Both the position numbers and the translations under genes were made by a program. From JAXHUK01 sp034189725 (GTDB lineage Bacteria > Chloroflexota > Dehalococcoidia > SZUA-161), in NCBI GenBank assembly GCA_034189725.1, contig JAXHUK010000099.1:1-26024 (forward strand): 26,024 nt of DNA, written 5' to 3'. Below, piece after piece: positions 16,881 to 23,185 of the stretch. Every line of letters starts with the position of its first letter. Position 1 is the first letter of the stretch. The notes below the pieces were generated by a model, which saw nothing but the letters and a program-made list of their open reading frames with translations, had not been told where the DNA came from and did no database searches.

Positions 16881-16997
16881 CGCTTGGTCTGTAGCTGGAT
16901 TAGCACAAAGACGCAGGCTGAGAATGAAGTATTCATTATCATAACCGCCTACCAGCCGGATCCAGCGCGGTGGGTTGATTATGGGAGGAGAAAATGA
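16881..16997 (+). pseudogene. DUF4258 toxin remnant (C-terminal fragment only)
   Basis: The frame open from 16881 to a TGA at 16995-16997 ends in EVFIIITAYQPDPARW, then VDYGRRK. This is the characteristic C-terminal strand and tail of DUF4258 proteins. No start codon or N-terminal half (the H-x-x-x-R-M-x-x-R segment) can be found: an in-frame TAA at 16878 closes the frame and the lipoprotein gene ends at 16855. The TGA overlaps the ATG of the following zinc-finger gene (ATGA), the normal coupled layout of an intact toxin-antitoxin pair. The toxin therefore seems to have lost its 5' half while the coupling survived. Confidence 0.65.
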
Positions 16998-17227
16998 AGT
17001 GTGTTATCTGCAACAGCCCCGATATTGAGAAAAAGGTAGTCGAGGAGGAAATCCATCTTGGGCAGGATGTGGTTTTGGTTCCTGTCGAAGTGTTGGTCTG
17101 CTTGAGATGTGGAGAAAGGTATTATGACCGAAGGACGATGAAGTTTTTGGAGGAAATGGAGGATAAGATAGTTGCCAGGCAGATTACACTCCACCCTGTG
17201 GGGCAAGTTTTGAAAGCGGTAAACTGA
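16994..17227 (+). CDS. YgiT-type zinc-finger protein (MqsA-like antitoxin family)
   Basis: A 77-residue protein with two CxxC pairs (CVIC at residues 3-6 and CLRC near residue 36) and the GERYYDRRTM segment, the signature of YgiT-type zinc-finger proteins related to the N-terminal part of MqsA. These usually follow a DUF4258 or RelE-like toxin gene. Here the ATG overlaps the TGA of a DUF4258 remnant. GGGAGGAG just upstream is the ribosome site. Without its toxin it may be a relic or may regulate other targets; it lacks an obvious helix-turn-helix domain. Confidence 0.8.
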   Translation: MKCVICNSPDIEKKVVEEEIHLGQDVVLVPVEVLVCLRCGERYYDRRTMKFLEEMEDKIVARQITLHPVGQVLKAVN

Positions 17228-17274
17228 ATTTACGTTGTAATCATGTGCCTTATATCAGCATTGGAAGGGGGATC

Positions 17275-18159
17275 ATGGAACTAGTACTTGAGACCAATTT
17301 GCCGAATATTTACTATCGAGGAAAGGTGCGTGACACCTATGAGCTGGGGAGTGACCGTTTTCTTCTCATAGTGACCGATCGTGTCTCCGCCTTCGACTCT
17401 GTTCTGCCAACAGGCATTCCCGATAAAGGGATTGTCCTCAACCAGCTCTCGGCGTTCTGGTTCGAGCAGACAGCTCATATTGTGCCCAATCACGTAATCG
17501 AGGTGGTCAACGACATAAGCACTCTCAGTTCACAGCATTCATTTCCGCCGTATGTCGCCCGGCGCTCAATGGTTGTGCGCAAGGCTGAACGTATCGATGT
17601 CGAATGCGTGGTTCGAGGGTACATTTCAGGATCGGCATGGGACGAGTATCAGAAAAGCGGCTCTATCTGTGGGATAACACTGCCTGAAGGTCTCAAGGAA
17701 TCAGATCAGCTTAGCGAACCCATTTTCACGCCGACGACAAAGGAAGACACAGGTCATGACCTGCCGATCTCCATTGAGCAGATGAAAGACATGGTGGGTG
17801 GAGCTCTGACCGAGGAGATCAAAGAGAAGAGCCTTGCTGTTTACGAATATGCTGCACGGTATGCTCGCAGTCGGGGCATCATCATTGCAGACACCAAGAT
17901 GGAGTTTGGCATGGTGGATGGTAAGCTCATCTTGATCGATGAGTTGCTCACTCCGGACTCCAGCCGGTTCTGGGACATGGAGACCTATTCTCCAGGTAAG
18001 CCGCAACCGAGCTTCGATAAGCAACCTTTGCGGGACTGGCTCGTTGATTCCGGATGGAATAAGGAGCCGCCTGCTCCGGAGCTTCCTCCAGAGATCGTTG
18101 AGGATACTGCAGGGAGATACAGGGAAGCCTATCGCAGACTTACGGGAAAGGAAGTGTAG
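17275..18159 (+). CDS. purC: Phosphoribosylaminoimidazole-succinocarboxamide (SAICAR) synthase
   Basis: A 294-residue ATP-dependent ligase joining aspartate to CAIR. It starts with the conserved YYRGKVRDTYELG strand-loop, followed by DRVSAFD and IPDKG near residue 50. The VRGYISGSAWDEY and TPTTKEDTGHD segments carry substrate contacts, and the C-terminal MVDGKLILIDELLTPDSSRFW supplies the metal-binding acidic residues. The ATG at 17275 follows a GGAAGGGGG site. A GTG at 17245 would add ten unlikely residues. The stop is directly followed by the purS ATG. Confidence 0.97.
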   Translation: MELVLETNLPNIYYRGKVRDTYELGSDRFLLIVTDRVSAFDSVLPTGIPDKGIVLNQLSAFWFEQTAHIVPNHVIEVVNDISTLSSQHSFPPYVARRSMVVRKAERIDVECVVRGYISGSAWDEYQKSGSICGITLPEGLKESDQLSEPIFTPTTKEDTGHDLPISIEQMKDMVGGALTEEIKEKSLAVYEYAARYARSRGIIIADTKMEFGMVDGKLILIDELLTPDSSRFWDMETYSPGKPQPSFDKQPLRDWLVDSGWNKEPPAPELPPEIVEDTAGRYREAYRRLTGKEV

Positions 18160-18414
18160 ATGTACCTAGCCAAGATATATGTCACGCTCAAGCCAACTGT
18201 GAATGATCCTCAGGGATTGACAGTGATGGGTGGATTACATACCCTGGGCTTCGAGAAAGTTCGAAGCGTGCGGGTGGGGAAGTACATGGAAGTCCGAATC
18301 GAGGAGACGGAGCGCTCGAAGGTCGAACAGCAGGTGGGAGAGATGTGCCACAAGCTTCTGTCCAATCCCGTGATAGAGGACTTCAGTTTTGAACTTGAGG
18401 AGCTTTCTGGCTGA
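18160..18414 (+). CDS. purS: Phosphoribosylformylglycinamidine synthase subunit PurS
   Basis: An 84-residue protein with the PurS fold pattern: a first strand AKIYVTLKPTVNDPQG, a helix with GGLHTLGFEKVRSVRVGKY and a closing EDFSFELEE strand. PurS dimers bridge PurL and the PurQ glutaminase in the FGAM synthase complex. It starts immediately after the purC stop. purQ and purL would normally follow but the next gene is on the opposite strand, so they must lie elsewhere in the genome. A 12-bp hairpin overlaps its stop codon. Confidence 0.92.
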   Translation: MYLAKIYVTLKPTVNDPQGLTVMGGLHTLGFEKVRSVRVGKYMEVRIEETERSKVEQQVGEMCHKLLSNPVIEDFSFELEELSG

Positions 18415-18430
18415 TGTTGCCAGAAAGCTC
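18400..18430. terminator. Bidirectional hairpin between purS and the Gre-like gene
   Basis: A perfect 12-bp inverted repeat (18400-18411 and 18419-18430) with a 7-nt loop that contains the purS stop codon TGA. It lies between two converging genes and could stop transcription from both sides. There is no clear T-run on either side, so strong intrinsic termination is uncertain. Confidence 0.5.
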
Positions 18431-18440
18431 ACTACAATAG

Positions 18441-19256
18441 CTACCAGCTTTGTATTTCCTCGATCTGGTATTTGAGTATCCCTGCTGGTGCATTGACTTC
18501 AATTATAGTACCAACTGCCTGGTTTACGAGAGCTACTCCTGTCGGGGAAGCAATGGAGAGCTTACCCTGTGCAGGATTGGCCTCACTGGGACTAACCAAG
18601 AGATAGCAGGATTGCTCATTCGAACTGAGCTCACGCAGGCTTACGGTGCAACCAATACCTATAGTTAGCGAGGCTTCCTCTTTATTACTTTGTTCTTCAA
18701 TAATAACTGCTCGCTGCAACGTTGCTTCCAGTTCCCGGATCTGCGCCTCAATTTGTCCTTGACGCTCTCTAGCTGCCTCAAGGGGCGCGTTCTCTCGGAA
18801 ATCCTTGTCTGCTGCAGCGTGACGAATTTGCTCAGTGATTAGGGGACGTTCGCTCTTGAGCGCTGCCAGTTCGACCTGCATGGCAGCGTGGCCCTCCGCG
18901 GTGAGGGTTATTGTGGTAACTTCATGGGTTGCTCCCTTTGTCTGTTTGCCCTGTTTCGCTTTGCTCACTCTGAGGTGAGGGGCGAGGCTGGTCTCAATGA
19001 GCTTCTTTTTTTTGGCGAAGGAAAGGAAGCTTCTTACAGGCTCAAGCTTCTTCACCGGGTCGGTGACGAAGGAACTAATATTCTCACCGTAATCACTGAT
19101 TTCCTTGGCATTAAGCTCGGATATTGAGCGATCGCCTCCATACCACCGTATAAACTTGCCTAGTTCCTGTTGGCTCACCTGCTTTTGATCAGGTGGCAGG
19201 GTTGCAAGAAATGTGGTTATTGCTTCCGACAAGGTCATGTTCCGTTGTTCTACCAT
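18441..19256 (-). CDS. Gre-type transcription elongation factor with integrase-like N-terminal domain
   Basis: A 271-residue fusion. Residues about 8-95 resemble the SAM-like core-binding domain of tyrosine recombinases, including ISELNAKEISDYGENI and PVRSFLSFAKKKKLI. Residues about 117-185 form the GreA coiled coil, with the tip motif KDFRENAPLEAA retaining the acidic pair D152 and E155 that coordinates magnesium in the RNA polymerase secondary channel. Residues about 195-268 form the FKBP-like C-terminal domain. GreA is normally about 158 residues. RNA cleavage stimulation is expected from the acidic tip; the N-terminal domain may add DNA or protein binding. There is no recombinase catalytic domain. 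The start could also be the ATG at codon 7. Confidence 0.85.
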   Translation of the reverse strand: MVEQRNMTLSEAITTFLATLPPDQKQVSQQELGKFIRWYGGDRSISELNAKEISDYGENISSFVTDPVKKLEPVRSFLSFAKKKKLIETSLAPHLRVSKAKQGKQTKGATHEVTTITLTAEGHAAMQVELAALKSERPLITEQIRHAAADKDFRENAPLEAARERQGQIEAQIRELEATLQRAVIIEEQSNKEEASLTIGIGCTVSLRELSSNEQSCYLLVSPSEANPAQGKLSIASPTGVALVNQAVGTIIEVNAPAGILKYQIEEIQSW

Positions 19257-19420
19257 CTAGTTCCGATACCTCTCCATACTGTTTCTCTGATAGCTCATTT
19301 TACGCCTAGCTCGGGATATTGTCAATTGAACATTTGTGCGATGGTGCCTGACGGCAGGTTCTTTAACAACGAAACACGAAGGATAGTTCTTGGGTAACGA
19401 GTTGCTAGGGGATGGTATAT

Positions 19421-19518
19421 GACGGACTTAAAATCCGCAGGTTTTTGTGAATTACCCTGGTGCCGAGGGAGGGATTCGAACCCTCACGAGCCGAAGCCCA
19501 ACGGATTTTAAGTCCGTC
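19421..19518. repeat. Inverted copy of the tRNA-Leu anticodon arm
   Basis: The 17-mer at 19421-19437 is the exact reverse complement of 19502-19518, which lies in the anticodon arm of tRNA-Leu(UAA). The copies are 64 nt apart in opposite orientation. The upstream copy is also enclosed by a short inverted pair, GGGTAA (19393-19398) and TTACCC (19452-19457), giving a vaguely tRNA-like fold on the plus strand without a recognisable T-loop. It may be a relic of integration at the tRNA or a tRNA-derived fragment. Confidence 0.6.
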
Positions 19519-19544
19519 GCGTCTGCCATTCCGCCACCTCGGCA
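19458..19544 (-). tRNA. tRNA-Leu (anticodon UAA)
   Basis: An 84-nt class II tRNA from 19544 to 19461 plus an encoded CCA at 19460-19458. The acceptor TGCCGAG pairs with CTCGGCA. The anticodon stem ACGGA/TCCGT encloses CTTAAAA, giving anticodon UAA. A long variable arm follows, and the T-loop contains GGTTCGAATCC. It decodes UUA leucine codons (and UUG by wobble). Confidence 0.95.
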
Positions 19545-19604
19545 TTTGAAGAACTGTATGTATTGTGTGTTTAGTAGCGGTAGGGGCAGTTCTTGCCACA
19601 GCTT

Positions 19605-19633
19605 AGTGTAGCAGTGTGATGGAGTTCAGTCAA
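19605..19633 (-). promoter_or_regulatory. Promoter for tRNA-Leu(UAA)
   Basis: On the minus strand TTGACT (19633-19628) and TACACT (19610-19605) are separated by exactly 17 bases, a near-consensus sigma-70 promoter. It lies about 60 bases upstream of the mature tRNA 5' end, leaving a leader of about 54 nt. Confidence 0.65.
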
Positions 19634-19795
19634 CGTTTTTACGGGTAGCTGCCCCCCTTTTTTTATGTATTATGTATTGTTGTTGCGAAGTATAAGCTAG
19701 AGCAGTGCTGGATGTCTTTTCCCCCATGATCGATATGTTATGATATACGTTGAAATCGATAGCCGTTTTGTAACGCGGATGGTCGAATCCTTTCG

Positions 19796-20611
19796 GTGAA
19801 GCAGGGAGTCTGGATTATATTGATGTACGGGGATATGCGGTTTCAATCTCTGAGGCAGTTGTTTGCTATAGCGAGGGTAGTCAGGAGAGAAGAAGGGCTT
19901 TTCAAAGCGTTCTGGTACGTATTGAATCAGAATGCAAGGAGCCTGGGGCGGTTTGTTTATAATTCCTATTCGATTCTCTATGCTAGAGTATTCAATAAAC
20001 CACTGATTTATACCGTGGGTGATAGTCATGTGAAGGCTTTCAGGTGGAACAGGTTGTTTATTGTACGTCATCTGGGGGCAGCAACGGCACATAATCTGGG
20101 TAAAGAACACAGCAAAACCGGTGCTAACAGAAAGCTAATTGACATAATGAGTCGTGTTGATCGCAAAGCTGTCGTACTGCTCTCCTTTGGTGAGATCGAT
20201 TGCAGAATACACATCTACCATCAATACAAGAAACGGGGCGAAGTAACGCCGATACGAGAGCTCATTGACGACACGATACTGAATTATGGAAATGTGTTGC
20301 AGAAGCTACGTGACCTGGGTGTTAACTTTGTCGTTTATGGAGTGCCCCCGGCTACCAGAGTGAGAAACGAATACCGTTATCCGTTTTATGCTACTCCAGA
20401 AATGCATAGCCAGATAAGCAGGATGTTCAATGACAGACTGAAGGGATTTTGCGAGGAGAAAGGCTATCGGTACATCGATGTTCATTCACGGTTTTCTGAT
20501 GACGATGGTTTTATGCTGAAAGAATACGCTGCCGATGAGATCCATCTTAATGGCAAGGCTGTGGATTTCGTGCGAAGTGAACTGCACGAGAAGTTAGGGA
20601 TCAGGATATGA
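19796..20611 (+). CDS. SGNH/GDSL-family hydrolase
   Basis: A 271-residue protein with the SGNH hydrolase blocks: the nucleophile serine in YTVGDSHVK (residues 72-80), the block with FGEIDCR (131-137), and the catalytic Asp-His pair in ADEIHLNGKA (D247, H250). Such enzymes deacylate or demethylate esters, often on carbohydrates or cell-envelope glycans. The first 70 residues are helical and basic and contain no clear signal peptide, so it may act in the cytoplasm. The start is uncertain: GTG at 19796 is the longest, but TTG or ATG codons about ten residues later are equally plausible. It is a single gene between tRNA genes on the opposite strand, a typical accessory location, perhaps acquired. 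Confidence 0.8.
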   Translation: MKQGVWIILMYGDMRFQSLRQLFAIARVVRREEGLFKAFWYVLNQNARSLGRFVYNSYSILYARVFNKPLIYTVGDSHVKAFRWNRLFIVRHLGAATAHNLGKEHSKTGANRKLIDIMSRVDRKAVVLLSFGEIDCRIHIYHQYKKRGEVTPIRELIDDTILNYGNVLQKLRDLGVNFVVYGVPPATRVRNEYRYPFYATPEMHSQISRMFNDRLKGFCEEKGYRYIDVHSRFSDDDGFMLKEYAADEIHLNGKAVDFVRSELHEKLGIRI

Positions 20612-20681
20612 TAGTCTCTTTACGTACAGAGCGTAACGAGTGACGTGAAGCAATGTGGTGATTGGCGATGACAAATAATAA

Positions 20682-20756
20682 TGGAGGCGACGACCGGATT
20701 CGAACCGGTGAATAGAGGTTTTGCAGACCCCCGCCTTGCCACTTGGCTACGTCGCC
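20682..20756 (-). tRNA. tRNA-Cys (anticodon GCA)
   Basis: The tRNA runs from 20756 to 20685, with an encoded CCA at 20684-20682. The acceptor GGCGACG/CGTCGCC, the T-arm GGTTCGAATCC and the anticodon loop with GCA are all present. It is the last gene of the four-tRNA cluster, separated from the tRNA-Gly CCA by one base. Confidence 0.95.
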
Positions 20757-20757
20757 T

Positions 20758-20832
20758 TGGAGCGGAAGAGGGGATTCGAACCCCCGACCTCCTCCTTGGC
20801 AAGGAGGCATTCTACCGCTGAACTACTTCCGC
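20758..20832 (-). tRNA. tRNA-Gly (anticodon GCC)
   Basis: The tRNA runs from 20832 to 20761, with an encoded CCA at 20760-20758. The acceptor is GCGGAAG/CTTCCGC, the anticodon loop TTGCCAA gives GCC, and the T-arm contains GGTTCGAATCC. It lies one base upstream of tRNA-Cys on the minus strand. Confidence 0.95.
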
Positions 20833-20928
20833 TCTCTCAACTTTCAGAAGGCGTAGCCTGATACGATTTCTAAAAGCCTGTATATTATTCTAGCTTGTGA
20901 TGCGCCACAATACAAGTGTAAAAAAGTG

Positions 20929-21013
20929 TGCCGAGGAGGAGATTTGAACTCCTACGGGCTTACGCCCACCACCCCCTCAAGATGGCGTGTCTACCGATTC
21001 CACCACCTCGGCA
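20929..21013 (-). tRNA. tRNA-Leu (anticodon GAG)
   Basis: An 85-nt class II tRNA with acceptor GCCGAGG/CCTCGGC, anticodon stem CCATC/GGTGG around TTGAGGG (anticodon GAG) and a long variable arm. Unlike the neighbouring tRNAs, no CCA is encoded: the next bases on the tRNA strand are CAC. Its tail must be added by CCA-adding enzyme. Its 5' end directly abuts the CCA of tRNA-Trp. Confidence 0.93.
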
Positions 21014-21090
21014 TGGCAGGGGTGGCAGGATTCGAACCCACGACCAACGGTTTTGGAGACCGCCGCTCTTCCAGGCTGAGCTACACCCCT
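21014..21090 (-). tRNA. tRNA-Trp (anticodon CCA)
   Basis: The tRNA runs from 21090 to 21017, with an encoded CCA tail at 21016-21014. The acceptor is AGGGGTG/CACCCCT, the anticodon loop TCTCCAAAA gives CCA, and the T-arm has GGTTCGAATCC. It is the first gene of the tRNA cluster, directly downstream of a strong promoter. Confidence 0.95.
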
Positions 21091-21113
21091 TCTCTTATTT
21101 AATTACCAGGAAC

Positions 21114-21142
21114 ATTATAGATAAATTTGTGAAAAAGTTCAA
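21114..21142 (-). promoter_or_regulatory. Promoter of the tRNA Trp-Leu-Gly-Cys cluster
   Basis: On the minus strand TTGAAC (21142-21137), a 17-base AT-rich spacer and a perfect TATAAT (21119-21114) form one of the best sigma-70-like promoters in the window. It starts transcription about 16 bases before tRNA-Trp. Confidence 0.75.
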
Positions 21143-21357
21143 TCTGTTGACATCCTATTTTGTGGTTGGTACGAGTAAAAATGCAGTCGGATTCCAAATT
21201 CGCAATTATCCAGCACGGCGCCACTCGTCAGCCGAGCAGGGATAGCAAGACGATGACGTTGAAAAGGGTGCCAGGGTAGTGTGAGCTAAGGAGTGTTAGT
21301 ATAATTTCATAGTGCTCTCCTCAGTGCCCCATCAGGTTTTGCGGAAAGGGCTGTATG
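21143..21357. other. Gene-poor intergenic stretch
   Basis: Between the tRNA promoter and the stop of the ArsC-like gene I see no convincing gene. A short frame from an ATG at 21181 (32 codons, no ribosome site) is not supported. No terminator or repeat was recognised. Confidence 0.5.
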
Positions 21358-21708
21358 TTAGCTCAAAAGCTTTTCTAAAACCTTGCTGTCCGCTCCGAAA
21401 TAGACCTGATCACCGATGCGGACCACTGGACGGCGAACAAGTCGGGGCTCCTGCACCATTAAATCGATGAATTCGTCATTGCTTAGCTTTGACGGATCTA
21501 GCCCCATGCTCTTGACACTTGGGCTGCGGGGATTAAACATCTCGCTAGCCGGCTTCTCCTGGAGCAGATTCACTATCTCTTCACGGCTGAAACCATCCTT
21601 GAAGAAATCACGTTCATTGAACTCTATGTTCCGCTGCGAAAGAAACTCTTTCGTTTTCCGGCAGGTATTTCACTTTACCCAGCAATAGAAGTCGATCTTG
21701 TTAGCCAT
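21358..21708 (-). CDS. ArsC/Spx-family thioredoxin-fold protein, candidate selenoprotein (in-frame TGA = Sec13)
   Basis: Reading from an ATG at 21708 with a strong AGGAGG site upstream (21715-21720), the frame encodes DFYCWVK, then TGA (21672-21670), then NTCRKTKEFL and the rest of an ArsC-like protein, ending with LVRRPVVRIGD and a short tail. The total is 116 residues, the usual family length. In ArsC-type arsenate reductases the catalytic cysteine lies at this very position (residue 12 in the plasmid R773 enzyme), so TGA replaces the key cysteine of a CxxC redox motif: U13-N-T-C16. A hairpin just downstream fits a bacterial SECIS. The protein is probably a reductase of an oxidised substrate, not necessarily arsenate. 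The alternatives are a nonsense mutation or base error. A shorter frame from an internal GTG at 21573 would lack the whole active site and is unlikely. Confidence 0.8.
21634..21664 (-). promoter_or_regulatory. Candidate bacterial SECIS hairpin
   Basis: Immediately downstream of the TGA on the minus strand, CGAAAGA and UCUUUCG (21653-21637) form a perfect 7-bp stem with a GUU apical loop. A CUG/CAG pairing (21664-21662 with 21636-21634) extends it around a 5' internal bulge. The first base of the apical loop is G, about 23-24 nt after the TGA. This fits the known bacterial SECIS rule of a G in the first two loop bases at a distance of roughly 16-37 nt. Confidence 0.6.
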
Positions 21709-21761
21709 TTTCCGCCTCCTTCTGAAAAGTATGTGCTTACCATGTGGCCTGGTAGTATGTA

Positions 21762-21776
21762 ATAATATCATATTAT
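21762..21776. repeat. AT-rich palindrome in divergent promoter region
   Basis: ATAATAT-C-ATATTAT is a perfect 7+1+7 inverted repeat in the gap between the divergent ArsC-like and PPOX-family genes. It could be an operator shared by both or simply overlapping -10 sequences. No clear -35 box was found for either side. Confidence 0.4.
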
Positions 21777-21848
21777 GAGATAATGGTTACAAACAGGGAG
21801 AATTCTGGCCAGTGAAATTCGCTACTGCTTCCGAAGCTGTACAATTCA

Positions 21849-22304
21849 ATGGACAATAACGACCAACTATTGGGACAAATAAAAAGACTGTTTGCTTCTC
21901 AGCGCTTCGCTGTGCTGGCAACCCAGTTCGAAGGCCAGCCCTATAGCAATCTGGTGGCCTTTGCCGAATCCGATGACCTGAAGAGCCTGTTATTTGTCAC
22001 TGGCAGAGGCACCCGCAAATACTCGAACACCCTGGCAAGTAAAAAGGTCGCTGTTCTGATTGATAACAGAACGAATCAGGTCGTAGACCTTGCTTCTGCA
22101 ATAGCCGTTACAGCTCTGGGTACTATCGAGGAAATCGATACGGATGCCGAACATTCTTTGTCAGGGGTATATCTTTCCAAGCATCCCCAACTCAAAGATT
22201 TTCTCTATAATCCATCAAATGCGCTTTTGAAAATTACCGTGACCGATTATGTTGTAGCCACTTTCGGGAGTGTAGGTCGTTTGTCTGTCGGGGAAATGCA
22301 ATAG
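21849..22304 (+). CDS. Pyridoxamine 5'-phosphate oxidase-family flavin-binding split-barrel protein
   Basis: A 151-residue protein of the PPOX-like split-barrel fold. The N-terminal helix is followed by RFAVLATQFEGQPYSNLVAFA, the strand pair typical of this family, then SLLFVTGRGTRKYSNTLASKKVAVLIDNR, which carries the usual phosphate/FMN-binding basic residues. The likely cofactor is FMN or F420. The substrate is unknown; several relatives are general stress or haem-related proteins. The ATG has no good ribosome site. It is followed 59 nt later by a Rieske protein gene on the same strand, so both may be cotranscribed in a small redox group. Confidence 0.82.
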   Translation: MDNNDQLLGQIKRLFASQRFAVLATQFEGQPYSNLVAFAESDDLKSLLFVTGRGTRKYSNTLASKKVAVLIDNRTNQVVDLASAIAVTALGTIEEIDTDAEHSLSGVYLSKHPQLKDFLYNPSNALLKITVTDYVVATFGSVGRLSVGEMQ

Positions 22305-22363
22305 CTCTCCTCGCGATACGAATAGTGTACTGAAAACAGAGATCACAGTATCAGGAGGCATAA

Positions 22364-22714
22364 ATGGGACAACTGGTGCGATTAGCTGATGTCAATGACC
22401 TGACCGAAGGAACGATGAAGAAGTATCAGCTTCAAGGTGAAGAGATTCTGGTAGCCCGGATTGAAGGCAGGTATTATGCTGCCCAGAACAAATGCCCTCA
22501 TCTTGGAGGAGACCTCTCCGGGGGTAAATTGGAAGGAAGTATCGTAACCTGTCCGCGACACGGCTCTCAGTTCAATGTGACTGATGGCAGTGTTGTCCGA
22601 TGGCTCAAGGGAACGGGATTGTTCTCATCCATTGGTAAGACGCTCAAATCGCCACGGAATCTGATTACCTATACTATAAAAATTGAAGGTCAGGACATCA
22701 TGGTGGAAATCTGA
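22364..22714 (+). CDS. Rieske [2Fe-2S] ferredoxin
   Basis: A 116-residue small Rieske protein. The first cluster-binding motif is CPHLGG (near residue 44) and the second CPRHGSQF (near residue 63), giving the two Cys and two His ligands. There is no signal peptide or membrane helix, so it is a soluble electron carrier like those of dioxygenase and nitrite-reductase systems. AGGAGG six bases before the ATG gives a strong start. It follows a PPOX-family gene. No oxygenase partner is nearby, so its partner is unknown. Confidence 0.93.
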   Translation: MGQLVRLADVNDLTEGTMKKYQLQGEEILVARIEGRYYAAQNKCPHLGGDLSGGKLEGSIVTCPRHGSQFNVTDGSVVRWLKGTGLFSSIGKTLKSPRNLITYTIKIEGQDIMVEI

Positions 22715-22813
22715 GTATATTTGAGTGAAAACAGGCTGAGTCATGCTACCAATTCTAGGACTCTTGAACTTTACAGGCACATCCTCCGCGGTTCAGGTCA
22801 GGTTAGTAACGAC

Positions 22814-23185
22814 TCACTCCCCTATCAGTGGCAAGACGTTTTCAACGTTGAAGAAGACCACGTATCGCTTGTGGAGGTCGTACTGTGAGTAGTCACATTT
22901 CCTGCAGATTTCACTCACGAGCTGTTCGTTCTGTTCTTCTTTAATCTTTTTCAGATACAGGCGTTTCCCTGTATAGCCTCCACCTGCCTCCATAAAAAGG
23001 TAGGCTGCATATGGATTCGATTGTACGTTTTCATGAGATAATCGCTCGGCCATGATGAACACCGCCGTGGTATCATTCGTGAAGTACGGCCGGGCATATA
23101 CAGCCGCATTTACCTTTCCATCGGCGTCCGCTGTTGCCAGGACGCCGTGGCCCTTCGTCTGGTCAAAATACTCACCGAGATTCAT
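22814..23185 (-). CDS. Pyridoxamine 5'-phosphate oxidase-family protein (second, distinct)
   Basis: A 123-residue split-barrel protein: GHGVLATADADGKVNAAVYA is the family's opening strand pair, and AVFIMAERLSHENVQSNPYAAYLF is the cofactor-binding core. The C-terminal RYVVFFNVENVLPLIGE strand closes the barrel. FMN or another flavin is the likely cofactor and the reaction is unknown. AGAGGAGG sits five bases before the ATG. It faces the Rieske gene from the opposite strand, about 100 nt away, so it is a separate unit. Confidence 0.85.
   Translation of the reverse strand: MNLGEYFDQTKGHGVLATADADGKVNAAVYARPYFTNDTTAVFIMAERLSHENVQSNPYAAYLFMEAGGGYTGKRLYLKKIKEEQNEQLVSEICRKCDYSQYDLHKRYVVFFNVENVLPLIGE

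Noticed and set aside
19405..19599. Minus-strand frame of 64 codons
   Set aside because: It runs through tRNA-Leu(UAA) and is explained by the tRNA.
19645..19665. GC-rich stretch followed by seven T, resembling an intrinsic terminator on the plus strand
   Set aside because: The GGG/CCC stem is only about three base pairs with mismatches and no plus-strand gene lies upstream; it is in the promoter-upstream region of the tRNA.
20928..21245. Plus-strand frame of 105 codons
   Set aside because: Its first half is the reverse complement of tRNA-Leu(GAG) and tRNA-Trp; not a protein gene.
21181..21279. Short plus-strand frame of 32 codons after the tRNA cluster
   Set aside because: It has no ribosome site, no partner and no convincing family similarity.
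21358..21573. ArsC-like protein called as a 71-residue gene from an internal GTG start
   Set aside because: The homologous frame continues upstream past a TGA to a strong ribosome site and includes the active-site motif; the short form would be inactive.
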